From Symsagittifera roscoffensis (Eukaryota; Xenacoelomorpha; Acoela; Convolutidae): a stretch of DNA of 64,000 nucleotides. This document shows, one piece after another, positions 1 to 10,593 of the stretch. The stretch covers positions 26,255,453-26,319,452 of the forward strand of contig NC_087066.1 in NCBI RefSeq assembly GCF_963678635.1. The letters run 5' to 3'. How positions within the stretch are numbered: position 1 is the first letter of the stretch; every line of letters starts with the position of its first letter. A program made the position numbers and the translations under genes. The notes under the pieces are model-generated. The model worked only from the letters and a program-made list of their open reading frames with translations. It did no database searches and was not told where the DNA came from.

Positions 1-896
1 TCAAGTTATAGAGGAAGATACCAGAACGAAGAAATATTCTTCACAAAATCATCATAATCGATCAAATAGTCGAAATAACTATACGAGATCAAATTCAAAT
101 GCAACACAACTTGTTTCTAGATCCAATTCCCAATCAAACCCAAGAAATAAACATTATTCCAATAATCAATCACGAAACTCATCAAATAACAGAACCAGAA
201 ACTATTCACATAATCGAAAAAGAAGTTATTCGAACAATCGAAACCAGAATTACACAAACAATCGATCAAGAAATAACTCATATAACAGATCAAACTATCA
301 CAGATCAAATGGCAATCATCAAAACAGATCACAGAATAATTCACAAAATCGAAATTCAAGTTATAATAATCAATATAGAAATTATTCCCAATCACCACAT
401 AGGAATAATAACCATTATAATAATTCTAAACATCGATACAAAAGTAGTACACCAAAACATCAAAGACATATTAATCAAGTACAGTCAAATGAAGAAACAA
501 CATCAGACCCCCCAGGTATTGATGACACAGGAAATAACGAACTATAACTAAATCAAATAAACTGTGGATCATCAGACACAGAAAGTGATACAGAAAATAC
601 CATCTCCATAAATATGATAGCAGTCGAAAACGACTACGAACCTATTATATATGAACAATTTTTACATCACATATTTATGAAAATCAATTGGAAATCCTTC
701 ACAATTATTATTTTTGAACCCATCAATACTACACAAACTGCACAAGAAATAAACGAAATTAACACGGTAAAGAAACCCAATGAAAATGACAAAACAAAAT
801 GTTTAAACACAAATCATATTTATCAAAATATACAAAAAAACAACCCAAGGAAAAAATTTGGACAATACCATTTCTCTTAGAAAGTCCAAGAAACAA
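1..896 (+). pseudogene. gag tail, tandem copy 1 (RS/Asn-rich region and protease linker)
   Basis: This is the C-terminal gag tail plus the gag-pol linker. A small deletion near base 27 puts the entry out of frame. From about 59 the frame rich in Arg, Ser and Asn is open to the TAA at 545-547. The following linker, with an acidic stretch (SDTESDTENT), is in the same frame after that TAA. Basic RS-rich tails of gag nucleocapsids bind RNA. The copy ends where the sequence jumps back into gag. Confidence 0.75.
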
Positions 897-2374
897 AGTC
901 CATTAAATACACATGACTATACAAACAAAAAAATGACAGAAATTTTAATGATGACTTAACACCTCAATTAAGGAAAATAGCAATAAAAAAGAGAGCATCT
1001 CATCCTTCTTCAATTCGGGAGCCCGATTTAGATTTTCGAAAACTAGTAGACAAACTAGAGCAAGCGGAAATCACAATGAAACTTGAAGAAACATAAAATC
1101 TAAAACTACATTATGTTAATCGAATTGAAACAAACACTACACATATCAATAACATACAAGAATCAGATACAGACCTAGTTGAAAAAATCACTGAAATACT
1201 CAATATTTATGAAAAACACCCAATTTTTAAAGGCAAACCATCTTTCAAAAAATGGTGTAATTATTGCCGACGATACGGACATAGTCTTTCTGAATGTAGA
1301 CAAAAACAACAAGATGACCAAAACAAACCTCAAAAATATAAAGAACCAAATAAATCATTCTATCAATATATGAAGAAAGATCAAAATCTACCAAACAAAA
1401 ATGTATACAGTAACAACAGTTCAGGAAAACCACTTCCGAACAACACTAATTACACAAGGAATCAATCACCATATAACTCAAGTTATAGAGGAAGATCACC
1501 AGAACGAAGAAATATTCTTCACAAAATCATCATAATCGATCAAATAGTCGAAATAACTATACGAGATCAAATTCAAATGCAACACAACTTGTTTCTAGAT
1601 CCAATTCCCAATCAAACCCAAGAAATAAACATTATTCCAATAATCAATCACGAAACTCATCAAATAACAGAAACAGAAACTATTCACATAATAAAAATAG
1701 AAGTTATTCGAACAATCGAAACCAGAATTACACAAACAATCGATCAAGAAATAACTCATATAACAGATCAAACTATCACAGATCAAATGGCAATCATCAA
1801 AACAGATCACAGAATAATTCACAAAATCGAAATTCAAGTTATAATAATCAATATAGAAATTATTCCCAATCACCACATAGGAATAATAACCATTATAATA
1901 ATTCTAAACATCGATACAGAAGTAGTACACCAAAACATCAAAGACATATTAATCAAGTACAGTCAAATGAAGAAACAACATCAGACCCCCCAGGTATTGA
2001 TGACACAGGAAATAACGAACTATAACTAAATCAAATAAACTGTGGATCATCAGACACAGAAAGTGATACAGAAAATACCATCTCCATAAATATGATAGCA
2101 GTCGAAAACGACAACGAACCTATTATATATGAACAATTTTTACATCACATATATATGAAAATCAATTGGAAATCCTTCACAATTATTATTTTTGAACCCA
2201 TCAATACTACACAAACTGCACAAGAAATAAACGAAATTAACACGGTAAAGAAACCCAATGAAAATGACAAAACAAAATGTTTAAACACAAATCATATTTA
2301 TCAAAATATACAAAAGAACAACCCAAGGAAAAAATTTGGACAATACCATTTCTCTTAGAAAGTCCAAGAAACAA
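897..2374 (+). pseudogene. gag nucleocapsid, tandem copy 2 (CCHC knuckle, RS-rich tail)
   Basis: It begins with the post-capsid gag helix region (RKIAIKKRASHPSSIREP, about 970-1030), which has a stop at 1096. The single zinc knuckle CX2CX4HX4C is at 1256-1297 (CNYCRRYGHSLSEC) and is in frame with the basic tail that follows. An indel near 1510, lacking the ACACAG of copy 3, switches the tail frame. The tail frame ends with the TAA at about 2023-2025 that all three copies share. The knuckle would bind genomic RNA during packaging. Confidence 0.8.
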
Positions 2375-3612
2375 AGTCCATTAAATACACATGACTATAC
2401 AAACACAAAAATGACAGAAATTTTAATGATGACTTAACACCTCAATTAAGGAAAATAGCAATAAAAAAGAGAGCATCTCATCCTTCTTCAATTCGGGAGC
2501 CCGATTTAGATTTTCGAAAACTAGTAGACAAACTAGAGCAAGCGGAAATCACAATGAAACTTGAAGAAACAGAAAATCTAAAACTACATTATGTTAATCG
2601 AATTGAAACAAACACTACACATATCAATAACATACAAGAATCAGATACAGACCTAGTTGAAAAAATCACTGAAATACTCAATATTTATGAAAAACACCCA
2701 ATTTTTAAAGGCAAACCATCTTTCAAAAATGGTGTAATTATTGCCGACGATACGGACACAGTATTTCTGAATGTAGACAAAAACAACAAGATAACCAAAA
2801 CAAACCTCAAAAATATAAAGAACCAAATAAATCATTCTATCAATATATGAAGAAAGATCAAAATCTACCAAACAAAAATGTATACAGTAACAACAGTTCA
2901 GGAAAACCACTACCGAACAACACTAATTACACAAGGAATCAATCACCATATAACTCAAGTTATAGAGGAAGATCACCAGAACGAAGAAATACACAGAATT
3001 CTTCACAAAATCATTATAATCGATCAAATAGTCGAAATAACTATACGAGATCAAATTCAAATGCAACACAACTTGTTTCTAGATCCAATTCCCAATCAAA
3101 CCCAAGAAATAAACATTATTCCAATAATCAATCACGAAACTCATCAAATAACAGAAACAGAAACTATTCACATAATCGAAATAGAAGTTATTCGAACAAT
3201 CGAAACCAGAATTACACAAACAATCGATCAAGAAATAACTCATATAACAGATCAAACTATCACAGATCAAATGACAATCATCAAAACAGATCACGGAATA
3301 ATTCACAAAATCGAAATTCAAGTTATAATAATCAATATAGAAATTATTCCCAATCACCACATAGGAATAATAACCATTATAATAATTCTAAACATCGATA
3401 CAGAAGTAGTACACCAAAACATCAAAGACATATTAATCAAGTACAGTCAAATGAAGAAACAACATCAGACCCCCCAGGTATTGATGACACAGGAAATAAC
3501 GAACTATAACTAAATCAAATAAACTGTGGATCATCAGACACAGAAAGTGATACAGAAAATACCATCTCCATAAATATGATAGCAGTCGAAAACGACTACG
3601 AACCTATTATAT
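2375..3612 (+). pseudogene. gag nucleocapsid, tandem copy 3 (CCHC knuckle plus intact RS-rich tail)
   Basis: The upstream gag helix frame is open from 2554 (MKLEETENLKL) but loses one A in the run before the knuckle, so the knuckle (2733-2774) and tail lie in a new frame that stays open to 3509. The tail is about 200 residues dominated by Arg, Ser, Asn and Tyr (repeats such as NRSYSNNRNQNYTNNRS), a low-complexity RNA-binding tail. It ends with TAA, then continues in frame as the acidic gag-pol linker. Copy C has CAA at the matching position, so the TAA is a nonsense change or, less likely, a readthrough stop. Confidence 0.8.
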
Positions 3613-4311
3613 ATGAACAACCTTTTAGATCACATATATATGAAAATCAATTGGAAATCCTTCACAATTATTATTTTTGAACCCATCAATACTACACAAA
3701 CTGCACAAGAAATAAACGAAATTAACACGGTAAAGAAACCCAATGAAAATGACAAAACAAAATGTTTAAACACAATTCATATTTATCAAAATATACAAAA
3801 AAAACAACCCAAAGAAAAAATTTGGACAATACCATTTCTCTTAGAAAGTCCAAGAAACAACGAATTTCAACCACCAGATCTTGAAATTGATTTTTTAATT
3901 GATTCAGGAGCAGAATCAAACATAATTAACATTCCCACATGGAATGAAATCAAAACATTACATCCAAAATTAACGCCTCTTGCAACCTTTAGTAAACTAG
4001 CAACATCACAAGAATCAACATTAGTAAATTATGGAAAATTCCAATTATTCCTCCTTCCCACAAGAACAATGGAGCAAAACAAAATTCTAAACAAACCATT
4101 TAAACAAATATTTCATATTACTGATATTAAACACAATATCATTGGCATACCATTTATATCGAAATATATACCAGCAATCAACATCTTGAATACTAAAATA
4201 CTAATCAAAGATAAGTACACAAAAACAAAAAATACAGCTCTAACATTTTTTCAAAGATTAAATAAACAACCACCATTCGTTTCAAAATTTTATCCAATTT
4301 ATAACTACTAA
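3613..4311 (+). CDS. pro: Retropepsin-like aspartic protease region of pol (copy A)
   Basis: The open frame is 232 codons. The catalytic motif is LIDSGAESN at about 3895-3921, the DSGA signature of retroviral-type aspartic proteases, preceded by the usual hydrophobic strand (LEIDFLI). A later strand HNIIGIPFI (about 4132-4158) fits the second conserved region of these enzymes. The product would cut the Gag-Pol polyprotein in the particle. The first ATG is not a real start, because this region is normally made as part of Gag-Pol. It is preceded by the linker and followed after a short out-of-frame stretch (4312-4407) by RT. Confidence 0.85.
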   Translation: MNNLLDHIYMKINWKSFTIIIFEPINTTQTAQEINEINTVKKPNENDKTKCLNTIHIYQNIQKKQPKEKIWTIPFLLESPRNNEFQPPDLEIDFLIDSGAESNIINIPTWNEIKTLHPKLTPLATFSKLATSQESTLVNYGKFQLFLLPTRTMEQNKILNKPFKQIFHITDIKHNIIGIPFISKYIPAINILNTKILIKDKYTKTKNTALTFFQRLNKQPPFVSKFYPIYNY

Positions 4312-4407
4312 CGGAAACACCTGAAACCACTATCAGGAAATATATATAACTTTTCAATAAAACAAGTTCACCAATATGATAAAAGTCAAAATAAACAACA
4401 ACTTTTT

Positions 4408-5441
4408 ATGTCGGGCTTTGAGTTTAAACCTATTCATAAATTTTTCAAAATCACAATTTCATCTATAAAATATTTGAAAAATATGAATTCAGACATCATT
4501 TCGCTACATGTGTATAACAATACACCGTATCAAGTAACATTACCCTTAGGACTTCTAGGATATTGCGAAACAAACGCTACAATATCACCCGTACATGAAA
4601 AAGCATACCGCGTAAATAATATACTCCAATTGTTAGATATTTGTCAATCCACAATTCTTAACGAAGAACTATCCATAAATAATTTAATAAATAATAAAAA
4701 AAGAAATACAGATTATTTCACAAAAACCCCATATTTCAAACCTACATTCAACATAACCAACTATACAGAAGATCAACAGAAATTTTTAACAATGTTTAAC
4801 TTCCAACATTCACAAATAACACAAAATGAATTTGACAAGTTAGCTAAACAGCTAATAAAATATTCATCAGTCTATGCAACATCAAAATTTGATGTTGGAA
4901 AAATCAGTTCATCACTACATCTCCCGTTAAAACCTGACGCAGTTTTCAAAAAACAAAGAGCAAGTAAAGTACCAATTCATTTACACGACAAAGTAAATAG
5001 ATTAATCGATATTTTAGAACAATACAAAATTATCTCACCGGTAAACAAAGAAGAACAACCAAAAAGTAACACATTTATTAACACTGTTATCATCCTAGCA
5101 AAAGGAGAATCATTAAAAATAGTTTTAGACGCTAGATATCTCAATTCACTATTAGACGAATCAAAATGCAATTGGCCTATTGAACCAATCCAAGTTATTT
5201 TAAAAAAAATAAACGGAAAATATTTTACAACCGCAGATATGAATAGTGCATACAATCAAATGCCACTAGATGAACAATCACGACGTTTAACACAATTTGT
5301 TATTGGAAATCAACAATATGAATTCAACCGCCTATTCTATGGAATATGCATAGGACCAGCAGCGTTTTCAGCTTTTATGAGCAAATTTTTTAGACCACTA
5401 ATACTTAAGAAAAACGCAATCACCTATTTAGACGTTTTTTT
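4408..5441 (+). pseudogene. Reverse transcriptase, fingers and palm (copy A), frameshifted at the active site
   Basis: Recognisable RT blocks in order: the template-grip region around LKIVLDARYLNSLLDE (about 5115-5160), the first catalytic block FTTADMNSAYNQMPL (about 5224-5268), then YEFNRLFYGICIGPAAFSAF (about 5319-5378). At the catalytic YXDD box the frame reads YLD and then shifts, so the second aspartate and the following residues are lost from this frame, and the thumb region resumes in another frame at about 5442. The RT would be inactive as read. Neighbour order (protease before, RNase H after) is that of Ty3/Gypsy pol. Confidence 0.88.
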
Positions 5442-6140
5442 ATGCAATCACAGACAAAAAAAGAAATGTTTACAGTCTTAGAACACTATCATAAAATACT
5501 TCAAAATGAAAATCTGAAGGCCGCCCCCGATAAATCACACTTCTTTTTGACACGAGTTAAAGTTTTAGGACATAAAATAGAAAGAAACACAATCACTCCA
5601 TTAAAATCACGCATTGATGCTATTCAAAAAATTCAACCACCAACAAACAAAAAGAAAATCCAAGAATTCCTTGGAATGTTAAATTTTTTAAGCAAGTACG
5701 TTTATAAAATGCAATTATATTTAAGACCATTCTATAATATTCTCAGACAACAAAATAATTTTGAATGGAACACTGAACATCAAACACGATTTGAAGAAAT
5801 TAAAAAACTTTTAACTGAACAAATTTCAAACACAATTCCAGATCCAAATCAACAATTCTATGCAATGTGCGATGCTTCAAATTTTGGCATCGGCGCAGCT
5901 TTACTACCATCACACAATGGTACAAATAAAATGAACCTTATATCAGCAAATTCCCAATTATTCACTCAAGCAGAACTACGACTTTCAACTCTAATGAGAG
6001 AATGTACAGCTATAATTTATACACTTACAGAATATGAATTTCTGATACTTGGATCAAAACATCCAATAGTTCTATTCACAGATCATAAACCAATCATTTT
6101 TTCTTTTTTTACAAAAGTCAAATCCAAATCACCGAGTTAA
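5442..6140 (+). pseudogene. RT thumb/connection and RNase H (copy A)
   Basis: It opens with the RT thumb (KSHFFLTRVKVLGHKIE, about 5533-5583, and EFLGMLNFLSKYV) typical of Ty3/Gypsy. The RNase H fold follows: MCDASNFGIGAAL (first catalytic Asp, about 5866-5904), a Glu-bearing helix MRECTAIIYTL (about 5992-6024), and LFTDHKPI (third Asp, about 6073-6096). RNase H degrades the RNA strand of the hybrid during reverse transcription. The frame ends early at 6140 and the domain continues in another frame at 6160. The RNase H catalytic residues look intact; the break lies just after them. Confidence 0.85.
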
Positions 6141-6159
6141 TAGATTTCAATTAATTCTA

Positions 6160-7145
6160 ATGAAATTTCCAAACTTACATATATTTTGGACAGCAGGAAA
6201 GAATCTTGAATTACCAGATACATTAAGTCGAAATACACTACCTGAATTACTTACACAAAAAACTACAATTGAAATACCCAAAAATATAAAATTTTACTTT
6301 GCAAAAGACGAAACATCACCCCGACTAGAATGCAAATATGCAGTAAAAACTGACATTGATCAATCACAAATAAATATTCTACAACACTTCCCACTTTACT
6401 TAGATTGCCAAAATAATCACTACGAAGTTGATCTACTTGGAACATCGACTTTCAAACCAATTCCATACTCACAATGGATAAAAAATAACACCCAACAAAA
6501 ACGAATTAAACAACACTCGCATAAAAAAGACCTTTTTCCGTTAATTGAAAAAGAAAATTTAACTGATAAAATAAATTTATCAGGACCACAAACAAATGAT
6601 TCAAAATACACAATAAATCAAGTTTTTGACCTCCATGACCCACTTGACACAATTCCTTTGTCTAAATTAGAAATTGAAAACATTTTTCTCCCTCCAACAG
6701 ATAAAATTACAATTAATACCTTGAAACAATATCAAAATCTTGACCCAGTAATTAGACAACTAAAATCATGGCACAAATACAAAACTAAGCCCGTAAAAGC
6801 AGATACAACAATTTTAGGAAATAAAACACTTCTCCGATATTTTCGAAAATTTAATAATACAACAATTAATGAAAACACAGACCTTCTAGAATATCACTTA
6901 ATTGATTTTACAGTTCCTTGTCTCCCTTTAAGTATGATTCTCATAGCTTTTAACATTTAACATACACAAAACATTAAAGGACACTCTGGATCAGAGAAAA
7001 CATATTCAAATTTTACACAAAATTTTTATTTCCCAAATGCACTAATTTGGATAAAAGTACTATGCAATGATTGTATAGTATGTCAACTAAATAAACCTTA
7101 CCCAAATCAAAAACAAATAGCACAAAAACAAGATTTTAAAGGATA
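6160..7145 (+). pseudogene. RNase H tail, tether and integrase zinc-binding N-terminus (copy A)
   Basis: The frame begins with the Gypsy-type RNase H end (LPDTLSRN, about 6214-6237) and runs through an about 230-residue tether of no recognised fold to 6960. The integrase HHCC zinc domain follows after a stop: a His in KGHSG (about 6976-6990) and the CNDCIVCQLNK box (about 7060-7092). The region closes with a TAA near 7144 where copy B has CAA. In family members the HHCC domain multimerises integrase on the LTR ends. Confidence 0.8.
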
Positions 7146-8443
7146 AAGTTTATATTTTAACCACCGTATTTCATTCGATACAAAAGGACCAATTTCACCA
7201 TCCTCTGAAGGAAACTCCTACATTATGGTAATTGTTGACGCATTTACACATTATGTAGCACTCAACCCAGTACAACATTGTAACGCTTATTATGCTTACA
7301 CAACACTTTATGAACACTGGATAGCCAAATTCGGATTACCCGAAAATTTATTTACAGACAACGGTACAGAGTTCATAAATAACATGTCATTTATACAACA
7401 TTAAGCACAAACCGCGTACATCTCATGCACCTTGGACAAACGGTTTAGTCGAAGGTATGAACCGTTCACTACAAGAATATCTTAGATGTATCATAAATGG
7501 AAATGATACAAGATACACCGAATGGTCAGCAGATGTAAAATTATTTCCCTTAGCATATAATTCACAAATTACGACAACTCTAGGAATGTCACCATATGAA
7601 ATGGTTTTTAATCAAAAGCCACGTAAACCAATTATGTTTACAGCAAACTCTCATAAAAATGCACAAGGTCATTGCCAACCGACTAAAGACTCAATTTGTT
7701 ATAACCTACCTTTACACACGCGTGATGAAGATCATTTTCATCACCCACAAATCCTTAAATTAGCCTCCGGTACACACACCGAATGGATTTTAAATAGAGA
7801 TAAAAAACACAATGAAATTTACCAAAAAGTAACAAAAAAATTGTTACAAAGGCAAAACATTAACGAACAAATAAATTCACGCTTTACACCAGCCTCCGAT
7901 TTAAAAATTGGAACATTTGTCTTAATACCTAATTTTAATACACAAAAAGGAATTTCTAAAAAATTACAACCCCTTCGTAAAGGACCATACCAAATAATCG
8001 CCAAACCCACTGACGTAACATATAAAATCACCGATTCAGACCAAAAAGAAATTGTTCAACATAGAAACAATCTATTACCTTACTACCCAAAAGAATACGC
8101 ACTATGCGAACTAACTCAATTATATTCTTTCACAGGTTTCAAAGTTATTCAAAAACACCCACATACGGAAAATGAAATAAATGAACAAAATGACATTCAC
8201 TTTGAAAAACAAATTAAAAAATCAACTACAACCAAAAACAATACAAAAAAACTAGATCAAAATATACCTCAAAAAGAAAGGAAAAATAGGAAAATGATAG
8301 AAAAAAATATACCCCAAGAACAAGTCGAGAAATCAGAACATAGAGAGTCATCACGACTTCGAAATCAACCACGTAAAAACTACAAAACATTCATCCCACA
8401 ATCTAAAATATTAAAGAAAATTGAATTTCAAAAACAGCTTTAA
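7146..8443 (+). pseudogene. Integrase catalytic core and C-terminal GPY/F module (copy A)
   Basis: The DD35E core is visible: the first Asp in SFDTKGP (about 7176-7196), the second in FTDNGTEF (about 7350-7373), and the Glu in GLVEGMNRS (about 7444-7470). A deletion of about 20 bases near 7385 breaks the frame between the second Asp and the Glu. The downstream frame from 7457 is open to 8443 and holds the basic C-terminal module with RKGPYQII (about 7978-8001), the GPY/F signature of Metaviridae and gammaretroviral integrases. It ends in a Lys/Gln-rich tail. The enzyme would insert the cDNA into the genome. Confidence 0.88.
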
Positions 8444-9037
8444 TTTTAAAAATTAATAAGGTTTACACCTCTGAAACATTTTGAACTTTCATTTTTCACA
8501 ATAACATGCTGCAAAAACGCTGCGATTCTAGTTCAAAGTTAGCCAATAGGATTCATTCAATCCGTCACCTTCTATAACTCTAACACAAACCAATTAGACG
8601 AAAGATATTAAACTCCAGGCATATCTATAACTGTAACTTTACAACCTCCAGGTCAAAAATAAGCAAACCACTCAAACTTGACAACTAAAATAAATACCAC
8701 CATAATATCATAACCCTCCTTTATCTAATAACGCAAAGATCAACAATATTTTCCCAACTTAGACCTCAAAAACCCCCCAAACAAAAATGTTAAATTAGCC
8801 TAAAGTAAAAGTACGACCATATTAATTTAGCCTAAAGTACAAAAACCTCAAAAATACCCCAGATCACCTGACAAATAAAAATAAAGTAAAAGAAGACCTC
8901 CCGAACACCATAAAACTCGCCCCCGACAACTTTTCACAAAACTCAACCCACTTGTCAAAAAACCAATAAATAATTCGACCACACTTGAAAATTGCCCCAA
9001 ACAACAAAAAATATTCGACCAAGAAGCTATTTCTTAA
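8444..9037 (+). promoter_or_regulatory. Non-coding spacer between pol and the downstream ORFs (copy A)
   Basis: There is no long open frame. Short blocks are shared with copies B and C although the rest has diverged: CCTCCAGGTCAAAAATAAGC near 8645, two ATTTAGCCTAAAGTA-type motifs near 8794 and 8825, and CACTTGTCAAAAA followed by CAATAAATAATTCGACC near 8950-8985. Conservation of islands in a non-coding stretch at the pol/env boundary suggests a cis element such as a splice acceptor region or an internal promoter. The function is inference. Confidence 0.55.
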
Positions 9038-9268
9038 ATGCTCTTCTCTCGATCAGTCAACATAATTTTCAACATTTTCATAAACTTTTTAACAATATTT
9101 AAACTTTTCTTCATATTTCTCTTTGATACTTTTGAAGCTTTTATAATAATTTTAATCATTTTTTGCAATATTTTTTTAATTTTCTACTCCCTATTTGAAA
9201 TATATCTCCAAATTTCCCAAGTCATTGACCATATTAACGGTACAAAAACCCAAAATTTATTTAAATGA
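9038..9268 (+). CDS. Small membrane ORF a (copy A)
   Basis: The 76-codon frame is almost entirely hydrophobic, with Phe/Ile-rich stretches that would form two membrane spans (about residues 8-35 and 38-62). It opens with ATGCTCTTCTCTCG, and copies B (23694) and C (46934) have a closely similar start. A one-base deletion near the end of this copy moves the stop to a TGA that overlaps the next ATG (ATGA at 9265-9268). In B and C the stop is TAA directly followed by ATG. I recognise no family. A tiny ion-channel-like or accessory membrane protein is possible but unproven. Confidence 0.5.
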   Translation: MLFSRSVNIIFNIFINFLTIFKLFFIFLFDTFEAFIIILIIFCNIFLIFYSLFEIYLQISQVIDHINGTKTQNLFK

Positions 9269-9454
9269 TACGAACCATTTTTTAGTAGAACAGATATTTT
9301 TTTACTATTTGTAATTTTTATAACATTTTTATCATCCCTAATATTGACAAAATGCAAATGTAAAAAGAAGGCAATCATAACATTCGCCTTAGCAACAATC
9401 CTTTTAACTCTTTTTCTTGAAGAATACTACAATAAACATAAATTTTTTCACTAA
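9265..9454 (+). pseudogene. Small membrane ORF b (copy A), frameshifted
   Basis: It begins at the ATG joined to the end of ORF a. One extra T in the run near 9282 shifts the frame; the intact form is seen in copy C at 47145-47351. After the shift the sequence reads as a hydrophobic span followed by a Lys/Cys-rich turn (LTKCKCKKKA) and a second hydrophobic span ending in EEYYNKHKF. This is consistent with a hairpin-like two-span membrane protein of about 60 residues. The end of b overlaps the open frame of ORF X by some tens of bases. Confidence 0.5.
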
Positions 9455-10593
9455 AAAGAAATCAATCAAAAAACCCTCCAAAATTGCTAACCAACAATCA
9501 CACAGTCAGTCTTCACCGACAAAATCCCAAGAAAACCCGACAATACCTACAATTACCCAAAACCCCCAAACATCTACACGAATTTCTTTCCAAGATAACC
9601 CATATACTTTTGAAGAACGACACGCTCGCTTATCTGAACCATTAGAACCAGTTCAGCGACAGGCACCTCTAAGTGAACCAACATATAACTTGTACCCAAC
9701 ACTACCACAAGACTTAACTAGAATAAGAAATCTTAATCAAAACCAAAAAACAGTTGAAATAAACAGACAAATTATACATCCACGACGAAATAGAAACTCT
9801 CAAAACCCCCCGAGTTAATTTTGATATACCCCAATCCCCATCACCAAGTACTCCAGAAAACCCAACTAACATATTACCGGAAACCCCTACACTTCTTTCA
9901 CAACGTAGCACCTCAAGTATACCCTCAGATTACTTAGGTTCAACACCAACATCTGAACAAATACGTGAAAATCCCTTTAACCACCCAAACCAAACATCAC
10001 GACTACCATATTGGACAACACAATCATTCACACAAGGTGAACCAAATTTAATAAATGATCCAATAGATATTTCTACAGATACAACAACATCATCATCACT
10101 ACCAGAAACATTATCACTACCATCAACACCATCAATAAGCCAGATTTCACCGACGCCTTTCCCACTAAAATTCCCAAATAGTCTCGACGCTAGATATCGA
10201 GAACAATCATCAACAAATATTCCTTTAAGATTAGATTGGAACACGTTCACAGCACCCCCACCATTATTTGGACAACACCCGGAAAGTAACCGACTCCACA
10301 ACTGGGCACTCCATAGACTACAGTATAGACAAGACATCCACGAAGACATTCGTGATCATAATATCCAAATACTCCAACAAAACAGTTTACAATTAAAATT
10401 TGAAATCACGGTTAAACTAAACAACATTGCTCAACATCCTTGCCCAGTAAACCCACCCAATATAACAGCTCAATCGCTACCACCACCATTTATAACAACT
10501 GAAGTAATATATAAATACGACAGATATACCAAAAAGACAATTGGTTACATCACATTTTATAACCCATACTCAGGATTATCATGTATATTCTAA
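9417..10593 (+). pseudogene. ORF X (copy A), unknown protein before env
   Basis: About 390 codons counted to the TAA at 10591-10593, broken by a frameshift near 9815. The N-terminal part is Ser/Pro/Gln-rich and disordered-looking with a basic start. A conserved motif RHARLSEPLEP lies at about 9618-9650. The C-terminal third is a compact domain with conserved segments RLDWNTF (about 10229-10250) and SLPPPFITTE. No ATG is visible at the head of the frame. The last codons overlap the env start by 13 nt. I do not recognise a family; it could be a structural or accessory virion protein. Confidence 0.6.
10581..10593 (+). promoter_or_regulatory. 13-nt overlap: env ATG inside the end of ORF X
   Basis: The env ATG (10581-10583) lies within the last codons of ORF X, whose TAA is at 10591-10593, one frame over (ATGTATATTCTAA). 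The same spacing of ATG and stop occurs in copy B (25201-25213) and twice in copy C (48471-48483, 52888-52900). Such an arrangement allows ribosomes that terminate on ORF X to restart on env. Confidence 0.6.

Larger units (their letters stand above)
1..3858 (+). repeat. Tandem triplication of a ~1.48 kb gag segment
   Basis: Three head-to-tail copies are visible: 1-896 (cut by the window edge), about 897-2374 and about 2375-3858. Landmarks repeat at steps of 1478 and 1484 bases, for example the start of the short open frame at 614, 2092 and 3576. Each unit runs from the end of the gag capsid region through the zinc knuckle and RS-rich tail to the beginning of the protease linker. Copies 1 and 2 jump back into gag after the shared sequence near 896 and 2374, while copy 3 reads on into the protease. 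Copies are nearly identical, with a few indels. Confidence 0.93.

Noticed and set aside
3079-3360. Minus-strand open frame opposite the RS-rich tail (also 117-398, 1595-1876)
   Set aside because: An antisense shadow of the low-complexity tail, repeated only because the segment is triplicated.
2878-3513. Second long open frame across the gag RS-rich tail, rich in Ile and Thr (also at 99-551 and 1370-2029)
   Set aside because: The codons of the Arg/Ser/Asn-rich frame (CGA, AAT, TCA) give few stops when read one base over. The alternative reading has no domain, and the RS-rich frame connects to the zinc knuckle.
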